The notes under the pieces: model-generated
Database searches by the model: none
What the model was told of the DNA's origin: nothing
What the model saw: only the letters and a program-made list of their open reading frames with translations
Shown here: positions 28,152 to 37,856 of the stretch, in pieces
How the letters are laid out: each line of letters begins with the position of its first letter
Numbering within the stretch: position 1 is the stretch's first letter
NCBI RefSeq assembly: GCF_014489535.1
Contig: NZ_CP060783.1
Location: forward strand, 1,860,001 to 1,924,000
Direction: 5' to 3'
Length of the DNA: 64,000 nucleotides
DNA from: Diaphorobacter aerolatus
GTDB taxonomy: Bacteria > Pseudomonadota > Gammaproteobacteria > Burkholderiales > Burkholderiaceae_C
Program-made: the position numbers and the translations under genes

Positions 28152-29516
28152 TTGAAGCATGGTTTCACCAGCGCGTATACGGCCATGGCCGATCGCCTTG
28201 TTCTGATAGCCCGGAATAATCCAAAGCGCATCGCGGCAGCCGTGGCTGTCGTTCTTCTGACCGGTGGCGGTGGTGCGTTCGCCGTGGCGAACCTGGGACC
28301 GGACGTAGCCGATCTGCCGGTTCGCACCGTCACCCACTCCGTTGCCTCGCTCGCCGACGAGCAACCCCTGTCCGCACTCGTGGACATTCCCAGCTACTCG
28401 CTTTACCGCTCCGACACCTCGCGCAGCAACGACAGCGCCGAAAGCCTGCTCCAGCGCATGGGCGTGGCCGATCCCGCAGCCGCAGCATTCCTGCGATCCA
28501 ATGAACTCGTGCGCCAGAACCTGACCGGACGCGCCGGCCGTTCGGTGACCGCCGAAACCACCGACGACCACCGCCTCACGCTGCTGACCGCCCGCTGGGC
28601 ACCCGACGAAAGCGGCACCTTCAAGCGCCTCGTGGTCAAAAAGGGCAGCGACGGCAAATTCACGGCCGAAATCGAATCCGCGCCACTGACCGTGGCCAGC
28701 CGTTTTGCGGGCGGCATCATCCGCAACTCGCTGTTCGCCGCGACCGATGCGTCGAACATTCCGGACTCCGTGGCCGTGCAACTGGCCGACGTGTTCGCCA
28801 ACAACATCGATTTTCATCGCGCACTGCGCAAGGACGACCGTTTTGCGGTCGTCTATGAAACGCTGGAAGCCGACGGCGAGCCGCTGCGCGCCGGTCGTGT
28901 GCTGAGCGCTGAATTCCACAACAACGGCAAGACCTTCGACGCCGTCTGGTTCCAGGAGCCCGGCCGCGCCAAGGGCGCGTACTACACACTCAATGGCGAC
29001 AGCATGCAGCGCGCCTTCCTGACCTCGCCCGTCGAGTTCACCCGCATCAGCAGCGCGTTCTCGATGCGCATGCACCCGATCCTCAAGGACTGGCGCGCCC
29101 ACAACGGCACTGACCTGGCCGCCCCCACGGGCACGACCGTGCGCACCGTGAGCGACGGCGTGGTCTCGTTTGCCGGTGTGCAGAACGGGTATGGCAACGT
29201 CATCTACATCCAGCACTCGGGCAAGCAGGAAACGGTCTACGCCCACCTGAGTTCCATCGACGTCAAGAAGGGCCAGTCGGTCGAGCAGGGTCAAAAAATC
29301 GGCGCTGTGGGCTCCACCGGCTGGGCCACCGGCCCGCACCTGCACTACGAACTGCGTGTCGACGGCGAGCAACGCGACCCGATGGCCAACGCCTTGGCAA
29401 GCGACGCTTCCCGTCCCATCTCCAAGCCAGCCCGTGAATCATTCGACCGGCTCGCGGACAATATGCGCATTCAGTTGTCGTCTGCCGCCATGGCGATGAC
29501 CACACGTCCGGAATAA
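28152..29516 (+). CDS. M23-family (LytM) murein endopeptidase, membrane-anchored
   Basis: 454 residues. A short cytosolic start is followed by one membrane segment near 25-45 (RIAAAVAVVLLTGGGGAFAV). A periplasmic region follows and then the LytM domain, with zinc-ligand motifs HNGTDLAAPTGT (about 317) and GPHLHYELRVDG (about 395). Start TTG 28152 is preferred because AGGGG sits upstream; ATG 28185 is the alternative. Such proteins cut peptidoglycan cross-links or activate amidases. The next gene, anmK, recycles cell-wall sugars, so the pair links wall turnover to recycling. Confidence 0.92.
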   Translation: MKHGFTSAYTAMADRLVLIARNNPKRIAAAVAVVLLTGGGGAFAVANLGPDVADLPVRTVTHSVASLADEQPLSALVDIPSYSLYRSDTSRSNDSAESLLQRMGVADPAAAAFLRSNELVRQNLTGRAGRSVTAETTDDHRLTLLTARWAPDESGTFKRLVVKKGSDGKFTAEIESAPLTVASRFAGGIIRNSLFAATDASNIPDSVAVQLADVFANNIDFHRALRKDDRFAVVYETLEADGEPLRAGRVLSAEFHNNGKTFDAVWFQEPGRAKGAYYTLNGDSMQRAFLTSPVEFTRISSAFSMRMHPILKDWRAHNGTDLAAPTGTTVRTVSDGVVSFAGVQNGYGNVIYIQHSGKQETVYAHLSSIDVKKGQSVEQGQKIGAVGSTGWATGPHLHYELRVDGEQRDPMANALASDASRPISKPARESFDRLADNMRIQLSSAAMAMTTRPE

Positions 29517-29567
29517 CGGCAGCAACGTTTCGTTTCGAGCACCCGGGGCCGCCGCCGATCGCACTGC

Positions 29568-30704
29568 ATGACGACAGCCCCCGGCAACCCCGACGCCCCA
29601 TTGTTCATCGGCCTCATGTCCGGCACCTCGCTCGACGGCGTGGATGGCGTTCTCGTCGCGTTCTCGCCAGAAGGCAAGGCGGAGCTCAGGCAGCACGCAA
29701 GCAGCCCATTCACCGACGATCTGCGTGCCGAGTTGCTCGCGCTCAACACCTCCGGCACCGACGAACTGCACCGCAGCGCGCTCGCGGCCAACGGTCTGGT
29801 CCGCACCTATGCCCGTATCGTGCAGGAACTGCTTGCACAAGCGGGCGTTGCGCCCTCCGATGTCGCCGCGATGGGCGCCCACGGCCAGACCGTGCGCCAT
29901 CGCCCTCGTGAATTCGACGGTACGGGCTACACCCTTCAACTCAACAACCCGGCGCTGCTCGCCGAACTCACGGGCATCACGGTGGTCGCCGATTTCCGCA
30001 CGCGCGATGTTGCCGCGGGCGGCCAGGGGGCGCCGCTGGTTCCCGCGTTTCATGCAGGTGTTTTCGGGCGATCCGGCGAAACGGTTGCCGTGCTGAACCT
30101 CGGCGGCATTGCCAACCTGAGCATCCTGCGCGCCGATGGCGGCGTGCTCGGTTTCGACTGCGGCCCGGCCAACGCGCTGATGGATTTCTGGTGTCACGAG
30201 CACACCGGCCAGTGGTTTGACGCGAGGGGCGACTGGGCGGCGCAAGGAAGGGTCGTGCAACCACTGCTCGGCGCACTTCTCGAAGATCCGTACTTCAGGC
30301 TTGAGCCGCCCAAAAGCACCGGGCGGGACCTGTTCCACCCCGAATGGCTGCGCACCCGTCTTGCCACGCACGGCGGGCTGGACGCATCCGACGTGCAGGC
30401 CACGCTCGCCGAACTGACCGCAATCTCCTGCGCCGACGATCTCAAGCGCCACGCGCCCGACGCGCGCGAACTCATCGTGTGCGGCGGCGGCGCGCTCAAC
30501 GACCATCTCATGCGCCGCCTGCAAGCCCATTTGCCCGGTGTGACGGTGCAATCCTCGCTCGCGCACGGCATCGATCCGCAACAGGTGGAGGCCGCCGCTT
30601 TCGCGTGGCTCGCGCGCCAGTGCCTGCTCGGGCTGCCGGGCAATCTGGCATCGGTGACCGGTGCGCGCGGCGCGCGGGTTCTCGGCGCAATCCATCCCGT
30701 CTGA
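29568..30704 (+). CDS. anmK: Anhydro-N-acetylmuramic acid kinase
   Basis: 378 residues with the AnmK opening GLMSGTSLDGVDGVLV (phosphate-binding loop), catalytic-region ADFRTRDVAAGGQGAPLVP and the ATP-site GGGALNDHLM near the C-terminus. It phosphorylates and opens 1,6-anhydro-MurNAc released by lytic transglycosylases to MurNAc-6-P for recycling. It starts 51 bp after the M23 peptidase gene and ends at a strong terminator. Confidence 0.96.
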   Translation: MTTAPGNPDAPLFIGLMSGTSLDGVDGVLVAFSPEGKAELRQHASSPFTDDLRAELLALNTSGTDELHRSALAANGLVRTYARIVQELLAQAGVAPSDVAAMGAHGQTVRHRPREFDGTGYTLQLNNPALLAELTGITVVADFRTRDVAAGGQGAPLVPAFHAGVFGRSGETVAVLNLGGIANLSILRADGGVLGFDCGPANALMDFWCHEHTGQWFDARGDWAAQGRVVQPLLGALLEDPYFRLEPPKSTGRDLFHPEWLRTRLATHGGLDASDVQATLAELTAISCADDLKRHAPDARELIVCGGGALNDHLMRRLQAHLPGVTVQSSLAHGIDPQQVEAAAFAWLARQCLLGLPGNLASVTGARGARVLGAIHPV

Positions 30705-30727
30705 GCGGCTTCGCAACACCTGTGCGC

Positions 30728-30755
30728 AAAAAAACCGCCTCGAAAGGCGGTTTTT
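30728..30755. terminator. Bidirectional terminator between anmK and erpA
   Basis: AAAACCGCCT / AGGCGGTTTT stem with a CGAA loop, flanked by an A-run and a T-run, so it works on both strands for convergent anmK and erpA. Confidence 0.93.
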
Positions 30756-30782
30756 CGTTGAGGAGGACTGCTTCTTTCCGAA

Positions 30783-31157
30783 CTACACCGAGAAGCTCGA
30801 ACCGCAGCCGCAGGTGGTCGTCGCATTCGGGTTCTTGATCACGAACTGCGCGCCTTGCAAGTCTTCCTTGTAGTCGATTTCCGCACCCAGCAGATACTGG
30901 TAGCTCATCGCGTCGATCAACAAAGACACGCCATTCTTGGTCATTGTCGTATCGTCTTCGTTGGTGATTTCATCAAACGTGAAACCATACTGAAAGCCCG
31001 AGCAACCGCCACCTTGGACGAAGACACGGAGCTTCAGGTCCGGATTGCCCTCTTCCGCGATCAGGTCAGCCACCTTGGCAGCGGCGCTGTCGGTGAAGAC
31101 GATGGGCTCGGGCATCATTTCGGACGTCGTGGTAATGTTTTCTGCAACTGCGCTCAT
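30783..31157 (-). CDS. erpA: Iron-sulfur cluster insertion protein ErpA (A-type carrier)
   Basis: 124 residues with the three A-type cysteines: [11 protein letters not shown] and the C-terminal CGCGSSFSV. It accepts Fe-S clusters from the Isc scaffold and hands them to apo-enzymes, including those of isoprenoid synthesis and respiration. It is convergent with anmK and downstream of rpsI-rplM, with a terminator in between. Confidence 0.96.
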   Translation of the reverse strand: MSAVAENITTTSEMMPEPIVFTDSAAAKVADLIAEEGNPDLKLRVFVQGGGCSGFQYGFTFDEITNEDDTTMTKNGVSLLIDAMSYQYLLGAEIDYKEDLQGAQFVIKNPNATTTCGCGSSFSV

Positions 31158-31365
31158 GGAATGAGACTCCTGTTTGGAGATATATGTGCACGATGCTACT
31201 TCAATGGGCGAGTAAATGCATCGGAATTGAGATTAGACGGCAAAGCCGTTGTGGACATTGAAAACAACCGCAGCGCAGAGCGCCGCAGGCCGACGCCTCC
31301 GCAAAGTGCAGCGAGCCTCTTGAATCCACAGCCACGCCGGGCCCTCAAACACCCGATCGAGAACG

Positions 31366-31391
31366 AAACAAAAAACCGCCCGAAGGCGGTT
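31366..31391 (-). terminator. Rho-independent terminator of rplM-rpsI
   Basis: AACCGCC / GGCGGTT stem (31374-31380 with 31385-31391) with loop CGAA; on the minus strand it is followed by TTTTTTG. Located 46 bases after the rpsI stop. Confidence 0.92.
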
Positions 31392-31436
31392 CCTTGTGAA
31401 GCAGTCGTTGGAATGAACCCAACAACATCCAAACGA

Positions 31437-31829
31437 TCAACGCTTGGAGAACTGCTTGGCGCGGCGTGCAGAGTGCAAGCCGACCTTCTTGCGCTCGACC
31501 TCACGCGCATCGCGAGTCACAAAGCCGGCTTGGCTCAGGACAGGCTTCAGCGAAGCGTCATAGTCGATCAAGGCGCGGGTGATGCCGTGGCGGGTTGCAC
31601 CGGCCTGGCCGGATTCACCACCGCCGTGTACGTTCACCTGGATGTCGAAAGTCTCGACATTGTCGGTGAGCGCCAGCGGTTGCTTGGCAATCATGATGGA
31701 GGTCTGACGGCCGAAGAACTGCTGAATGTCTTTGCCATTCACAGTGATCTTGCCGGAACCCTTCTTGAGAAACACGCGGGCGACGCTGGATTTGCGACGA
31801 CCGGTGCCATTGTTCCATTCACCAATCAT
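31437..31829 (-). CDS. rpsI: Ribosomal protein S9 (uS9)
   Basis: 130 residues ending in the conserved S9 tail ([14 protein letters not shown]), whose terminal Arg reaches the P-site tRNA. The early [13 protein letters not shown] is the S9 signature. It follows rplM by 10 bp in the usual L13-S9 operon. Confidence 0.98.
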   Translation of the reverse strand: MIGEWNNGTGRRKSSVARVFLKKGSGKITVNGKDIQQFFGRQTSIMIAKQPLALTDNVETFDIQVNVHGGGESGQAGATRHGITRALIDYDASLKPVLSQAGFVTRDAREVERKKVGLHSARRAKQFSKR

Positions 31830-31839
31830 TCAAGGCTCC

Positions 31840-32271
31840 TTAGATTTCCAGCGCTTTGGGCTGCTGCGCAGTGTGCGGATGTTCTTGGCCGCCGTACACC
31901 TTGAGCTTCTTGATCATGGCATAGCCGAGGGGACCCTTGGGCAGCATGCCCTTGACGGCCTTCTCGAGCGCACGGCCAGGATGCTTGGCTTGCATGTCGC
32001 GGAAGTTGGTGGCTGTGATGCCGCCGGGGAAGCCAGAGTGACGGTAGTACACCTTGTCGAGCGACTTGGTGCCGGTCACCTTGATCTTGGAGGCGTTGAT
32101 GATGACGATGAAGTCACCGGTATCAACGTGAGGCGTGTAAATGGCCTTGTGTTTGCCGCGCAGACGGAGGGCAACTTCGCTGGCTACCCGTCCGAGCACC
32201 TTATCGGTGGCGTCAATCACAAACCACTCGTGCACGACCTCAGCGGGCTTTGCGCTGAAAGTAGTAGTCAT
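31840..32271 (-). CDS. rplM: Ribosomal protein L13 (uL13)
   Basis: 143 residues with L13 signatures [16 protein letters not shown], the [16 protein letters not shown] core and the [18 protein letters not shown] motif. It is an early-assembly large-subunit protein and the first gene of the rplM-rpsI operon. A good -10 box lies about 165 bases upstream of its start, giving a long leader. Confidence 0.98.
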   Translation of the reverse strand: MTTTFSAKPAEVVHEWFVIDATDKVLGRVASEVALRLRGKHKAIYTPHVDTGDFIVIINASKIKVTGTKSLDKVYYRHSGFPGGITATNFRDMQAKHPGRALEKAVKGMLPKGPLGYAMIKKLKVYGGQEHPHTAQQPKALEI

Positions 32272-32435
32272 GAGTTTCTCTTTTCAATCAAGAAGAGGAG
32301 GTTTGTCGGTCCTTTTCCACGGTCGGTGCAACTCTGTTGGAAGCCTCTTAGGTGGTATTTGCTCCAAAAACCCGGCAAAACCAAGGTATCAGGAGCACTT
32401 TGCCGCGGGACCCATAAATCGCTGCAAAGCCAAGC

Positions 32436-32441
32436 ATTATA
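32436..32441 (-). promoter_or_regulatory. Probable -10 box of the rplM-rpsI promoter
   Basis: Coding strand reads GTATAATGC, a perfect TATAAT. No strong -35 hexamer is evident at the usual spacing. Confidence 0.55.
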
Positions 32442-32509
32442 CAAAATTCCGCAGGCCAAGGTGCGGGCGCCAGAAACGCAGGTCGCAAATACAACGCAAA
32501 CGCGGTCGG

Positions 32510-34609
32510 CTACTGCGTGTACATCTGGCGCTCGCGGCGCTCTTCGTCGCGCTTGCGCTTGCTTTCGACGCAGACGGGGTGGCTTTCCATGCCGGGCTGC
32601 TGGCACTGGTTGTGCACGCACATCGGTCTGCCAATGAAGCTCACATTGGCACAGGCCTCTTCCGGGCTGGCGCGCCTGGCGGGCTTGGGCTGCGCCGCCA
32701 CGGGCGCGGACTGCTGTGCCGGTGCCAACGCGGGCTGCGCGGGCTCCTGCGTCACGGGCGCTTCCATGGGCTTGCGAACGGGAGCAACGCGCGGTCTGGC
32801 TTCCTTGGCCGCCACGACAGCCGCCGCTGGCGGCGCGGTGGCGGCAACGGCAGTAGTAGATGCAACACTTGCAGCTTCCGCGGAAGATGGTGCCACCGGC
32901 AATGCGGAAGAAGAAGCAATGGCGGCGGCTTGCGATGCGGCATGAGCAGCGGCAGCGCTCGCCGCCGTGGCAGAACGCGGCTCCGCCAGTTCCGTGATGA
33001 TTTCGTCGTCGGGTGTGGGCACATGGGCCGGAGCAATGGCCACGGTGGCCTGCGCCGCAGGCGAGCGAGTCGATACATACCAGGCGGCGGCGCCTGCGAC
33101 CAGCATCATCAGCGCCGCAGATACCAGCAACGTGCGACGCGCGCCCCGGCGGTGTCCGATTGACGGAGGTTTGCCTTTGGCGACGGGCGACGATGCCTTG
33201 CCGCTACCGGGTGCGCTCCGCCCGCTCTTGCTGCGTGACGACCGCTTCACCCCGCTACCCAACGCCGCGTCGGCTTCGTCGGCGTCCTCGGCATCGTGAT
33301 CGACGAATCGCGTAGGCTCGAACGGCTCGGCCAGGGAGTCCTCGAAATCCCCGGGCAGGCGGACCAGGGTGTCCTGAAATTCCGCCACCGCCACAGCTGC
33401 CTTCTTGTTTCGGGCCTTGTCCTTTTCGTCTTTTTTATTCGTTGTTTCTTCGGCCGAGCCCGGAAGGTGCAATACCGTCACCAGATGGTCGGTATTGCGG
33501 CGTTCCGGCACCGGCTCGGGCACGCTGACCGGGTCGGCAGCGACTGCCCCGGACTCATCGACCAGGCCCGCCAGAATCGAGGTGCCATTGCCACTGCCTT
33601 TGCGCGCCTGCGGGTCGAGCCAGTTGTCGCCCAGATCGGCGCGGAAATCGAACTTGTCGAGATGCGCCGGAGCGCTCGTCAGCCCCATCTGTTCGAGAAA
33701 GGCTTCCACCGTCCAGTGCCGGTCGCGCGGCTGCAGCGACAGCGCCTTGGTGATTGTCTCGACAAAGGGCGTGGAATATTCAATTCCGAACTGCTTGCGC
33801 ACCGTGCGCGCAACGCGGGAAAACGGCACCATGCGATCACGGATCGAACGCAGTGTGGAGGGCAGCGGCACGTCGTTGCAGATCACGCCATAGATCACGG
33901 CCGCCAGCGAATAGATATCGCTCCACGGCCCGGGCTTGAGGTCGCTTTGCGCGTCGGCATATTGCTCGATTGGCGCGTAGTTCACCTTGAGCACGGCAGT
34001 GTGCTTGCGCTCGCGGTCTTCGATGGCGAAGCGCGCTGCACCCAGATCCAGCAGTACCGGCGGGCCGTTGTCCTGCAAAAAGATGTTGTCGGGCGAGATA
34101 TCGCGATGCAGCGTCTTGCCGTTGTGCAGCACGGAGAGCGCGCTGCAGACCGACCAGATCACCTTGCGCAGCCAATCCTCGGTGGGCGGTGTACGCATGT
34201 GGGTGCGCGCCTGCTTGAGCGTCATACCCGTGTACAACGGCATCACCATGTAGGCGGTCTGATTCGCTTCCCAGAAACGGAACACCTTGACCAGCGAAGG
34301 ATGGTCAAACTGCGCGAGCAGCCGCGCTTCCTCGACGAACGACGCGAGACCGGCCTGGAACGACGACGCATCCGAGGACGACCGCACCCAGAGCGTGCGT
34401 CCGTTGGCGCGCGCGGCCAGCGACGTCGGCATGTATTCCTTGACCGCCACGAATCTCAGCAGCGAGTGGTCGAATGCCTGATAGACCATCCCGAAACCGC
34501 CGACTCCGAGCAATCCCAGAATCTCGAACTCGCCAAGTCGCGCGCCCACAGGCAGCGCGTCCACATGGTCGACGGTGCGGGGAAGACGGGAGCCGGGAAT
34601 ATCGGACAT
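32510..34609 (-). CDS. Membrane-bound Ser/Thr protein kinase (Hanks type) with Cys-containing periplasmic tail
   Basis: 699 residues. The kinase domain has glycine loop GVGGFGMVY (35-43), ATP-anchoring Lys57 (VAVKEY), catalytic HRDISPDN (168-175) and DLG in place of DFG (188-190), so it looks active. A charged cytosolic linker with Ser/Arg-rich patches (about 440-490) precedes one membrane segment (about 492-512). The periplasmic side is a long Ala/Pro-rich stalk and a short tail with four Cys (EEACANVSF, GRPMCVHNQC, PVCVESK). No PASTA repeats are present. The tail could sense an envelope cue through disulphides; this is inference. Divergent from rlmJ. No cognate phosphatase is visible nearby. 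Confidence 0.9.
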   Translation of the reverse strand: MSDIPGSRLPRTVDHVDALPVGARLGEFEILGLLGVGGFGMVYQAFDHSLLRFVAVKEYMPTSLAARANGRTLWVRSSSDASSFQAGLASFVEEARLLAQFDHPSLVKVFRFWEANQTAYMVMPLYTGMTLKQARTHMRTPPTEDWLRKVIWSVCSALSVLHNGKTLHRDISPDNIFLQDNGPPVLLDLGAARFAIEDRERKHTAVLKVNYAPIEQYADAQSDLKPGPWSDIYSLAAVIYGVICNDVPLPSTLRSIRDRMVPFSRVARTVRKQFGIEYSTPFVETITKALSLQPRDRHWTVEAFLEQMGLTSAPAHLDKFDFRADLGDNWLDPQARKGSGNGTSILAGLVDESGAVAADPVSVPEPVPERRNTDHLVTVLHLPGSAEETTNKKDEKDKARNKKAAVAVAEFQDTLVRLPGDFEDSLAEPFEPTRFVDHDAEDADEADAALGSGVKRSSRSKSGRSAPGSGKASSPVAKGKPPSIGHRRGARRTLLVSAALMMLVAGAAAWYVSTRSPAAQATVAIAPAHVPTPDDEIITELAEPRSATAASAAAAHAASQAAAIASSSALPVAPSSAEAASVASTTAVAATAPPAAAVVAAKEARPRVAPVRKPMEAPVTQEPAQPALAPAQQSAPVAAQPKPARRASPEEACANVSFIGRPMCVHNQCQQPGMESHPVCVESKRKRDEERRERQMYTQ

Positions 34610-34862
34610 GGGAAATCAGAAAATGCAACGCATTGTCAGGAACACTCAAAAAATCTAAGGTTAGAGCAATAACACCGGCTCTGCCGATACGACTCGCACT
34701 CAATGCGTATTTTCGTATGGGCCGAAGCAATTCAGAACCGCGTAAAAACCATGCTTCGTGGCGGTAACCCTACATTTTGCAACGAACTTGCCGATTTGCC
34801 TATTTCAACGGCTTTTCGTGACACTGGGCTTGCACCGGGTCCCGGCGACGTAAACTCCGGCG

Positions 34863-35750
34863 ATGTTCAGTTATCGCCACGCCTTTCACGCGGGAAACCA
34901 TGCCGATGTGCTCAAGCACACCGTGCTGATCAGCATCCTGCAATACCTCACGCAAAAAGACACGGCCCTGACCGTGCTCGACACCCATGCCGGTGCCGGT
35001 CTGTATCGACTGGACAGTGAATTCTCCGAGACCAGCGGCGAGGCGGTCGATGGCGTGCAGCGATTGTTCGATGCCAAGGATCTGGCGCCAGCGTTGCAGG
35101 AATACGTCGATCTGATCCAGTCTTTCAATTCCGGGAGTTCGCACAAGGTCTATCCCGGCTCGCCCTTCATCGCCCAGCATGTGATGCAGGGACGCGACCG
35201 CGACCGCCTCAAGCTGTTCGAGCTGCACCCCACCGACACGCGCACGCTCAAGGCCAACATCGCGCAGCTCGATGCCGGGCGCCAGATCGCGGTGTTGCAG
35301 GAAGACGGCTTCGAGGCCCTGAAGAAGTTTCTGCCGCCGCCCTCCAAGCGGGCCCTGGTGCTGTGCGACCCGAGCTACGAACTCAAGAGCGACTACGCTC
35401 GCATGCTCGACATGGTGGATGACTCGCTCAAGCGTTTTCCCACGGGTGTCTACGCCGTGTGGTATCCGATCATTCCGCGCCCCGAAGCGCATGATCTGCC
35501 ACGCCGTTTGAAGACCATGGCCGTCAAGGCCGGGAAGTCCTGGCTGCACGCCAGCCTCACGGTCAAGTCCAGCAAGCTGAGCGGCCCGGCGATGGGCGAA
35601 AAGCGTCCGGGACTGCCTGCAAGCGGCATGTTCGTGATCAATCCGCCCTTCACCCTCAAGGGCGACATGCAAAAGGCACTGCCGCAAATGGCGGAGTTGC
35701 TGGCGCAGGACCGCAACGCGACGCATGCCCTTGAATCAGGCGGCGGCTGA
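34863..35750 (+). CDS. rlmJ: 23S rRNA (adenine2030-N6)-methyltransferase RlmJ
   Basis: 295 residues. The N-terminus MFSYRHAFHAGNHADVLKH is the RlmJ hallmark, followed by the SAM-binding DTHAGAG loop and the N6-adenine methylase motif DPSYE. It methylates A2030 of 23S rRNA. Convergent with rlpA, with only 17 bp between stops. Confidence 0.96.
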   Translation: MFSYRHAFHAGNHADVLKHTVLISILQYLTQKDTALTVLDTHAGAGLYRLDSEFSETSGEAVDGVQRLFDAKDLAPALQEYVDLIQSFNSGSSHKVYPGSPFIAQHVMQGRDRDRLKLFELHPTDTRTLKANIAQLDAGRQIAVLQEDGFEALKKFLPPPSKRALVLCDPSYELKSDYARMLDMVDDSLKRFPTGVYAVWYPIIPRPEAHDLPRRLKTMAVKAGKSWLHASLTVKSSKLSGPAMGEKRPGLPASGMFVINPPFTLKGDMQKALPQMAELLAQDRNATHALESGGG

Positions 35751-35767
35751 GTCCAGTCCACAATCGA

Positions 35768-36706
35768 TCAACGCTTTTTGGCCTTGCGCGTCGTGGTCGC
35801 CTGAGATTTCTGCGCGCGCGCCGACGGTTTGCGTTCGGAGCGCGCTGGCTGCGTGGCGCTGACTTCGGCGAGCGGCACGCGTGAGGAAACCGGTTTGTTT
35901 GAAGTGCTGCCGTCGGCACTCGCGGTCAGCAAATCGTCCGGGCAGGAGTCGCTGCCCTTGTGCAGCTTCCACAGCTCGACCTGCTTGAGTCCAAGGCCTT
36001 GAATGCCCAGTTCCTGCGCGGCTGCCTGGCTCAAATCGATCACGCGACCGTGAGCAAATGGTCCGCGATCGTTGATGCGCACAAACACCGTCTTGCCCGT
36101 GGAAATATTGCGAACGCAGACCTTGGAGCCAAACGGTAGCGTGCGATGAGCGGCGGTCATTTCGCCCCGGTTGTAGCGCTCGCCATTGGCCGTCAGCCGT
36201 CCGTGAAACTGCCCGCCGTACCAGGATGCGAGGCCCTTGCCGATCATGACTCCGGGCACCGAGGTTTCCACGTCGTCGTCACCTTCATCGTCTCCGTCGT
36301 CACTATCGCGCTGCTGTTTCGCCGCAGTGCGGTCGATGGGTGCCCGCAGGCCCGCGCCGTAGGCCGTCACACCTTGGCCACTCTCGGGCTCCCCCGGATA
36401 GGGAGTCACGCTGCCCTTGTTGACCTCGACCGCCGCAGGTGGGCCGCTCCAGCTACGCTCATACCAGTTCGGCCCCAGCCTTAGCGAGGTGATTGGCGTC
36501 AGCTCGGACGTCGTTGCGGTAGCGGAGGGGTGAACGAGCGCGTCAACGGTGGAACTCGCGTCCTCCGCCGTGGGCTGCGCCGCGCAGCCGATCAGCAATG
36601 CGCCCAACAGAAAGCAACCGCCCAGCCTGCCGGGGCGACGCTCCGATATGATTTTTGTGGCTGCAATCTGCAACGAAAGTCTTCTTTTCCAGGCGACGAT
36701 ATTCAT
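35768..36706 (-). CDS. rlpA: RlpA-family septal-ring lytic transglycosylase (lipoprotein)
   Basis: 312 residues. A lipobox (LLIGC) lies about 40 residues in, after a hydrophobic stretch, marking an outer-membrane lipoprotein. The double-psi beta-barrel domain is clear: GLASWYGGQFHGRLTANGE, HRTLPFGSKVCVRN, VFVRINDRGPF with the catalytic Asp, and RVIDLSQAAAQELG. An acidic linker (DDGDDEGDDDVE) precedes it. The tail is basic (QKSQATTTRKAKKR) and there is no SPOR domain, unlike E. coli RlpA. Confidence 0.92.
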   Translation of the reverse strand: MNIVAWKRRLSLQIAATKIISERRPGRLGGCFLLGALLIGCAAQPTAEDASSTVDALVHPSATATTSELTPITSLRLGPNWYERSWSGPPAAVEVNKGSVTPYPGEPESGQGVTAYGAGLRAPIDRTAAKQQRDSDDGDDEGDDDVETSVPGVMIGKGLASWYGGQFHGRLTANGERYNRGEMTAAHRTLPFGSKVCVRNISTGKTVFVRINDRGPFAHGRVIDLSQAAAQELGIQGLGLKQVELWKLHKGSDSCPDDLLTASADGSTSNKPVSSRVPLAEVSATQPARSERKPSARAQKSQATTTRKAKKR

Positions 36707-36988
36707 TCACATCGCCCGGAAAATAATAGGAATGGGTATGGCTTGACGGGCGTCCTTGCCCGCAAGCATACGATGACTCTCCGCGCCTGGCTCAAGGTAA
36801 TGTGCATTCCAGAATCGAGCCTCCCGATCCGCCCGAAGTTCCTCGCGCGCATTTTTCCCTGTGAGAAAAAAGGCAAACCGCACCGATCATTGTGCTGCTT
36901 CGGTTACGGCTTGAGGCGGCTCTTGCCACTCGTTTGCAGGCCTTGCAATGCGTGAATGACGAAAGGAAATGTCACTCACAGAGTCGGC

Positions 36989-37845
36989 CTAACCGCGGCC
37001 TGTTCGAATCCCGACGCGTTCGCAGATTTCCAGCGTCGGCGCGCTCTGGTTCATGGTGTAGAAATGGATGCCCGGGACGCCCGCCCTGATCAACTGCTCG
37101 CAGAGGTTGGCGACCACGTCGAGCCCGAACGCGCGAATGCTCTGCACGTCGTCGCCATAGCCTTGCAGGCGCAGACGAATCCAGCGCGGAATCTCGGCAC
37201 CGCATGCGTCGGAAAAACGCATGAGCTGCGAGGCCCGATGATCGGCATGATGCCCGGCACGACGGGTATGTCGACGCCGAGTTTGCGCGTGTCGTCCACA
37301 AACCGGAAGTAGGCATCGGCGTTGAAAAAATACTGCGTGATCGCCGAATTCGCTCCCGCCTGCACCTTGGTCACATAAGCCTTCAGATCGGCGTCGGCAG
37401 AGCGCGCCTGCGGATGCACCTCGGGATAGGCCGCGACCTCGATGTGAAAGTCGTCACCCGTTTCTTTGCGGATGAAGGCCACCAGATCACTCGCAAAATG
37501 GAATTCACCGCCAATGCCATAGCCGCTCGGCAAATCGCCGCGCAGCGCCACCAGGCGGCGCACGCCCATGGCCTTGAGCAACGCAAGCTGCTCGCGCACG
37601 CTGTCGTGCGTCGCGCCGATGCAGGAAAAATGCGATGCCGCATCGACACCCTCGGACAGGATTTCCCGCACGGCATTGAACGTGCCTTCCTGCGTCGAGC
37701 CACCCGCGCCATAGGTCACCGAGCAGAATTCGGGCTTGCGTTCGTAGAGTTGCGCGCGCACGGCGCGCAGCTTCTGCGCACCTTCTGGCGTCTTGGGCGG
37801 AAAGAATTCAAAGCTGACAGGAAACTTGTCGGCGTTCTCGCTCAT
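36989..37845 (-). pseudogene. metF: 5,10-methylenetetrahydrofolate reductase MetF, frameshifted
   Basis: Reduces methylene-THF to methyl-THF for methionine synthesis. With one added base the product is 285 residues with the MetF core SFEFFPPKTPEGAQKLR, the ATHDSVREQ and TYGAGGSTQ motifs, ITQYFFNADAY, and a C-terminus ending HFYTMNQSAPTLEICERVG. The raw frame fails at 37232-37236 (GGCCC), after PGIMPIIG; the rest (SQLMRFSDACGAEIP) continues in the next frame. Start 37845 gives MSENADKF; ATG 37851 is an alternative. It follows tlyA within a few bases and forms an ahcY-tlyA-metF operon under an SAH riboswitch. A sequencing artefact is likely. Confidence 0.92.
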
Positions 37846-37856
37846 GGTCATTGCCC

